Under the pieces are notes generated by a model that saw only the letters and a list, made by a program, of their open reading frames with translations, was not told where the DNA came from and made no database searches. A DNA stretch of 64,000 nucleotides, from NCBI GenBank assembly GCA_936450465.1, contig OW388293.1, positions 43,792,982 to 43,856,981 on the forward strand, written 5' to 3'. This stretch comes from Gibbula magus. Its lineage: Eukaryota; Mollusca; Gastropoda; Trochida; Trochidae. The translations under genes and the position numbers were made by a program. Positions 58,668 to 64,000 of this stretch are shown in pieces (within the stretch, counting starts at the first letter, position 1; each line of letters begins with the position of its first letter).

Positions 58668-59931
58668 TCACGGTCTTTCACAAATTAAGCCATTTTTTCT
58701 GTCACAGAGAATATCTCCCCACTGGTAGTTGAAGGGTTGATACATGACTACACAGTCCTCGTTCTGATCGTGCCAGCTGTCAGGCTGTCCAGGGTGCCAG
58801 TCAGAGAAGGTGAAGACGTTCTGAGACCGATCCCATACGAACATACTCTCAGCCAGTTTGTCATTGGCACCAAGCCACACAGAACCAATGTCTGTGTAGA
58901 ATATACATATACAATGGATGATTGTACATTAAATGAAATGTGAAACTGGATATTTTGTCTGATATGATACAAACTAACATATAGTTCTGGACTACAGTAA
59001 CCTTAGACCTTTCTTTATTTATAGACAAACGCACATGATCCATTTCACAAGGTATACAAGGTATTCTTGATGTATTGACTGTATACACCTTAATATCCCT
59101 ACATGATGGAAATGGTTCAGCGTCAATGGGAAGTGTTTCACATCTAAAAGGTACATGTAAATATATCCAACTGTATGTATATTCAATTTATATCTGATTT
59201 ACATCTTTCATGTCAACAGAAATGCAGTTTACTTTTGAGAATATTTATGATTTCGAAAGGTTCTTACATTGATTTCTCAAGTTTCCCAAAACTGTACGTG
59301 AACCTTATAACTTAATGTTATGTTACCTTAAACCTTACTTCAGTGTCTCCATCATACAAACCACTATCAGAATTGTTTGGAATATTACGACAATACCTAC
59401 GGTGTTTTCGCAGGTATCCTTTTATCCAGTCGTTCTCTGTTTTCGTTTCTATTTCAGCCAGGTAGGACTCAAAGGATTCGCAATACTCCTGTAGAATACA
59501 GCCAATCCGAACAATCCATTTAACGCGCAACAAAAACCGTTGAATATTTGTGTTCTACTCTGCTGCTAATGTTTTACCTGTTTTATGGAAGCTCCCTAAA
59601 GGACATACGAGTTTTTAGGAGAAGTTGTACGAATACGTAGCTGACGTATATTTTTTTATGATGATTCCAGATAAACCTAACGTCAAAAATCATTGTTTTA
59701 AAACACAGGAGGCTTTCAACTGGACCACGTTTTATGAACAATGTAAATAGTTTTCGGAGTTAGCAGTTTACGGTAATTCAGTTTATAATTTATAGATTGT
59801 CATGGTTATTAATGTCGGGATAATATTATTACTGTAACTTACCACGGCTTCCTTGAATGTGACACTGGTGTTAGAATAAGCATAGCAGGAATGGCCGTGT
59901 CTGGTCCATGATGCTGGGCATGCACAGTTAG
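58668..59931 (-). CDS. C-type lectin 2 (QPD type), complete lectin domain, 5' end not found
   Basis: Three minus-strand exons join in frame: 59931-59843 (phase 1 to 0, CACPASWTRHGHSCYAY), 59488-59362 (phase 0 to 1, CESFESYLAEIETKTEN) and 58891-58668 (VWLGAND, FSDWHPGQPDSW, DCVVMY, YQWGDILCDR, LICERP, stop TGA). This is a full C-type lectin domain with the expected cysteines, the WIGL-like WLGA, and QPD plus W-x-D, the calcium-dependent galactose-type site. The donor at 59361-59360 is the unusual GTTTGT; the frame needs it. A signal-peptide exon ending in phase 1 should lie above 59931, possibly beyond the window. Likely a secreted glycan-binding protein, of the kind used in molluscan immunity or mucus. 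It is a paralogue of lectin 1 and the pseudogene at 54037. Confidence 0.85.
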
Positions 59932-60065
59932 CTGAATTGTGACAAATGTTATTAATGTTCTATACTTGCACACCTTCTTGATATATGCAATTATGGCTAT
60001 TGAACACGTTATTGAATACGAGCAACACGTTACGTGTGACTATGTACACGGGCCTTGAGTAATTG

Positions 60066-60558
60066 CATCCTGTCTAAGGGTAAAACCTATCCGCGAAGCA
60101 TCACTTATTTATACCCAGGGCATACACCGACCTTCGCGCTGTAATCTCTGATCCAGCCAATCAAATCATTTCTCAGCAAGGTTTGCGAAAAAATTGAGCC
60201 AACCACAGACAGCCTTTTAAGCTGCAGTTGGCTTTTGCTCTTTCGCTCGAGAATGGTTATTATATATCCGACTCAAAGTTAGCTATCTGGTTGAGTTTAT
60301 TACAGCAGATAATGCACAGATTATCCTGAAATGATATTTGCAACCATCAAAGTAGGTGCGGTGAACTTCTGATGAATCTTTTATGGAATCGGAGATCCAT
60401 CTCGATATTGCCGACTCGTCTTTTAAGCGCGGACAGTGATCGTCTATTTTTAGATAGTTTCTACCTCACAGTTCACAGCGCGAAGGTCGGTGTATGCCGT
60501 GCTCCCAGGGTATAAATAAGTGATGCTTCGCGGATACGTTTTACCCTGAGACAGGATG
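60066..60558. mobile_element. Mutator-like MITE with 9 bp target duplication
   Basis: GAGTAATTG flanks the element at 60057-60065 and 60559-60567. Inverted ends start CATCCTGTCT and end AGACAGGATG and extend for about 90 bp (CGCGAAGCATCACTTATTTA and ACACCGACCTTCGCGCTG on the left with their inverse on the right). No transposase is present. A 9 bp duplication with long inverted ends points to Mutator-like elements. Confidence 0.88.
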
Positions 60559-60567
60559 GAGTAATTG

Positions 60568-62007
60568 GGGATGAAGATTAAAGTTAAGTAAGGATATTTC
60601 TCTAAATGCCTGTCCACAAGATACGACGTGTTGTAAAAACTTAAGTTGTCCAGCTGCATTTATAATAGAACGTTGTTATCTCCGGTGTTCTTCCGATGCA
60701 TGTAACAACCTAAAGTCTTACACTCTGAATAAAAAATGTTCTCTCTCAAAATATCACTATTTTATTAAGTATTGAAAAGGAGACTGTAAGAAACGGGATC
60801 CTGTAAAACAGGTTCCAATATTTTTTTCAAATTCTTTTTTTTCAGAGTCTAAGTGTTAGAATAGTCGCAGTACCAATATAAGAATGGGGTTTACATTTAT
60901 ATTACCGCCCATGCGACGGTGTATGCTCTCTCTTCATCTGGGTAATTATGGGGACGTGTGTCATTTTGTGTTTCAATTCAATTTGATTTGTGTTTCCTGT
61001 GAGTTCGGTTGATATCATATGATAGTACGTACAGTTGCATATTGGACTTTGTACATTTTCGTATGTATCTAAAGGCCCCGTCCCACAGTACGACTTGTAC
61101 TAACAACATGTGTTGTTCAACGTATAATAAATTCAGACTTTAAAATTTAAGCGATATGCTCTCTGCTGTTTGGATTAAATAGGGTCATGTGACCGGTATG
61201 TATTCTCATAAACACAAAATTGACAGCTAAAAAGGATAACCTTCAAAATCTGACGTTTACATAAAATAACCTGCAGTACTACTTTATCACTGTAACATAG
61301 CGCAATTTTCTTGATTGAACTTTTAAAAAACCTTACAACATAAATTCTAATTGTAGTTCGATTGAAAGTTGAAAGCATGTAAGAACCAAAAAATTAATAT
61401 TTTAATAATAATTAATAAATGTTATTGTGGGCGGAGCTCAGCGCCTGGTCTAACACAATACAAAACATTTGTTTTATCATCCACTTTACATTTTTTGCAG
61501 AGCTTTTTATTTTCAAAGGTTTATTTACTGATTAGAAATCGCTTAAATTGCAAAGTTTGAATTTCTATTTCTATTGAAGAGCTACCACTCTGCAACTGAA
61601 CTGAATAACCTGAATAAGTTGTTACTACAAGTCGAACTGTGAGAACATGCCTTAAGTGAAATTATCATATAGTTTGGTTTTTGTTCTGAAGTCAATTGTA
61701 TTACTTGAACTGTACTGACAAACTGATCATCCTTCGTTCATATGTACATTTGTACAGTAATCATTCTCAAAATAAGTATCTGTCCAGGTCAAGTCATGTC
61801 AACGATGTTTATTGTACATCCGGCCCATATACAAGTATTACACATTTACATTATGTACATGATACATACATGTACATTACAACAAATTACAGTTCTGATA
61901 ATAGATTGCTTCTTAGGATGACAGCATGTTTAAAAAGAGCGCTAAACTGCGTATACTATTTTTATTTTTGGAAGACAAGATGGAAACAAAGGCAGTTGAA
62001 GGATATT
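60568..62007. other. Region with nothing recognised
   Basis: AT-rich, no gene or clear element. If lectin 2 begins inside the window its first exon should be here or further right, but no signal-peptide exon with a phase 1 donor stood out. Confidence 0.4.
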
Positions 62008-62283
62008 TTAAAAGGTATGATACGGGATGTATTGTTGTCTTAAGTCATTATAATTTGGACATACAAAAGCAAAGTGAATTTCATCCTCTATAGCCGATTT
62101 ACATAATGGACATATCCTCAAACTTCTTCTATGGAATATCGTCCACCTGTATTTACAGATAGGTCTAATAAGCCCAATCGAAAATAAACAAATGTTCGTC
62201 TGATATTTCTTGACGGCATCCCCGATAGATATAGTTCTGGTTGAATTAACGTGGTCAGTAATACAGTCTTCTATCTTTAGCAA
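62008..62283 (-). pseudogene. LINE C-terminal zinc-knuckle fragment
   Basis: The minus strand encodes RICPLCKSAIEDEIHFAFVC followed by PNYNDLRQQYI. This C-x2-C...H...C pattern followed by a Y-x-D-L-R block is typical of the end of non-LTR retrotransposon proteins in invertebrates. No polymerase part is nearby, so it is a 5'-truncated remnant. Confidence 0.7.
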
Positions 62284-62784
62284 GGTGAAATAGACAGATT
62301 GGGTCAGATTTTCAATATTCCGATTTCATATATTTGGAATTACGTTTTCTATATCGACTTTATTAGAGAGATAAATCATCGCAAGTATAATGAATTTTTT
62401 GAAGCTATGAAAACGCTTTTGAGATTTTACAGAGAAAAAAAAAACCTTTCCTTTTTCTAAATTCTGACACCTGGTCACTGTACTAAGATGCCAAAACTGT
62501 GTCGGTTAACTATGGGGTATGGGCTTAGATTATGTTATCATGGCATTTACAATCGTCACTTCTGAAGTGAAAACCGAAATGGGTCAAGTATTCCTCATGC
62601 TTACATGCCTGAAATACAACAACAAAACATGCTATTTGGAGTCTGGGACACACACGTGAACAACTTTATGGATGCAGAGTCCCATATACATACACAATGT
62701 CAGTATAGGAGTTCTAAATTTGACCGTTTCCTTCCTGCATTATCTATTGAACAAGGAATGTTTGCAAGATTATTCGCGGTAACA

Positions 62785-63724
62785 TTAAGGAGAAATGGGA
62801 CGATGAAACAAAATATTTTAGAATTCGTTTATTTTTTCAAAATAGCAGGTTTATTGTGTCTTTTATCCAAAAATGTAAGAAAATGTGGGGGTCACCGAAC
62901 GATTTAAAGAGTTATCGGCATTAATAATAATACTCCCGTCGGCAAATTACGCCATTTTGACTGATTTGATGTATTTAGATGAAAGCTCGCTTTCAACGAA
63001 TAAGCTCAGAATCCTTTCAAATACATTTCAGTTACATAGGAGGATGCATAGCAAGTGTATATTTTGAAAATTAATGACACTGGAAAGAGAAATAAAATTA
63101 AATTAAGAACTTTTTAATCAAAAACGGCATTTTTCTTATCGTTTTTCGCATATTGAACAGGATTTCTCACTGACACACATATTTAAGATATTGCTAAAAA
63201 TGCAATATAATCTGCACATTTGAATAAACAGACGAATTCAGAAATAACAATTGGGGTCATCGGAGGTTTTTCTTCACTTTAACGTCATTTTTTATTTACC
63301 TTCATAAACGTAAAAACCTAACGTCACGGCAACTTTGATGGTTTCAAGTGATACGTTAACGGCCTACCGTGTAATCATTATTGAACATACACTCAATCTA
63401 GGAGTGCACGATGGAAGAATAACTTTCAGTTGATTATACCAGGCGATTTAAATTCGTCAGCAACTAAAGATACCTATGTAATGAATGACACACACGGTAA
63501 CATATTTACCGCGAATATAGGTGACGAGAACGTTATGCGTCATGTCGTAAAATGACCGTTAAAAAGGCGTTACGGAAAATTTAAGCACTTTCCGTTAGTG
63601 TATGGAAAAGCGTTTGCCCCAATCAACGTAATCCATATATTTTTAGACTTATTCACTACAATAATTTGTTGTCGCAAAATGTTACCGTAAGCGAGTTCGA
63701 TTTCTGGGTCCCATCTCTCCTTAA
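62785..63724. mobile_element. TTAA-flanked MITE, family 2, inverted copy
   Basis: TTAA at 62785-62788 and 63721-63724 flank GGAGAAATGGGAC and GTCCCATCTCTCC. The sequence is the reverse complement of 36232-37165 with scattered substitutions and small gaps. It was inserted independently and shows what the element looks like outside a gene. Confidence 0.93.
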
Positions 63725-63955
63725 ATGGTGTTCACTTATCCTTCGTTGAATTGTCATTTCTGTGGACTACTATGCCATTACGAGATAGTTCAAAAGTGTC
63801 GTCAACCGTTGAATAAATCAAAGTATATCATTCCGGCATTTAAAGAGTATTTACCATATGGTCATATACACTGTCGGCCAAAAGAAACGCCTACCAGATA
63901 TCTTATCAGATTTCGTAAAAACTATAATGAGAACTTTAGCAATATTATAGTTTAA
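63725..63955 (+). pseudogene. Possible LINE C-terminal fragment
   Basis: The open frame carries CHFCGLLCHYEIVQKC, then KYIIPAFKEYLP and RYLIRFRKNYNENFSNI. A Cys-x2-Cys start, later Cys, a YI-P block and a closing Asn-rich helix resemble the tail of molluscan LINE proteins, but the match is loose. The neighbouring family 2 MITE may have inserted into this LINE. Confidence 0.35.
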
Positions 63956-64000
63956 TGCAGTTGCACCATTTCTGCATGATATATCTAAAATTCAGAAGTT

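Noticed and set aside
62605..63067. Two forward frames near the right end
   Set aside because: They run into or lie within the inverted family 2 MITE and show no domain.

Overview
The window looks like nuclear DNA of a marine mollusc, most likely a vetigastropod such as abalone (Haliotis). It has genes split by GT-AG introns, AT-rich introns packed with transposon remnants, and tRNA-headed SINEs whose tails end in GGCGTTAAACCCC followed by CTCA repeats, a pattern I associate with abalone. The genus is an inference from these repeats. There are no bacterial operons, rRNA genes or convincing functional tRNA genes.

Layout. (1) 3.5-12.3 kb, plus strand: a ten-exon FLVCR-type (SLC49A1/A2) major facilitator transporter, probably a choline/ethanolamine carrier, with a second possible last exon. 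(2) 17.4-26.2 kb and 29.2-36.3 kb, plus strand: two tandem genes for single-pass membrane proteins. Each has a signal peptide, a small four-cysteine ectodomain (F-C-x21-C-x-C and a later Cys), one transmembrane helix and a tyrosine-rich cytoplasmic tail. Intron phases agree exactly and cysteine spacing nearly so, so they are paralogues. I do not recognise the ectodomain family. (3) 46.6-60 kb, minus strand: a C-type lectin cluster with one gene lacking a visible exon, one decayed copy, and one complete three-exon lectin domain. Both intact domains carry the QPD galactose-type motif.

The rest is mostly repeats. Three TTAA-flanked MITE families are present. One copy sits inside the last coding exon of the second receptor gene, where it supplies the final 21 codons, the stop codon and an AATAAA signal. 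Other repeats are a DIRS-like fragment with inverted ends, a 1.6 kb foldback element rich in CCCATGGG, a Mutator-like MITE with a perfect 9 bp target duplication, a reverse transcriptase pseudogene, inverted Tc1-type transposase fragments, five SINE copies, and minisatellites with units of 53, 39 and 48 bp.

The two receptor genes and the lectin cluster together suggest a cell-surface recognition or immune-type neighbourhood; the transporter is an ordinary housekeeping neighbour. All exon models come from reading splice sites and frame continuity by eye; no transcript evidence was available.
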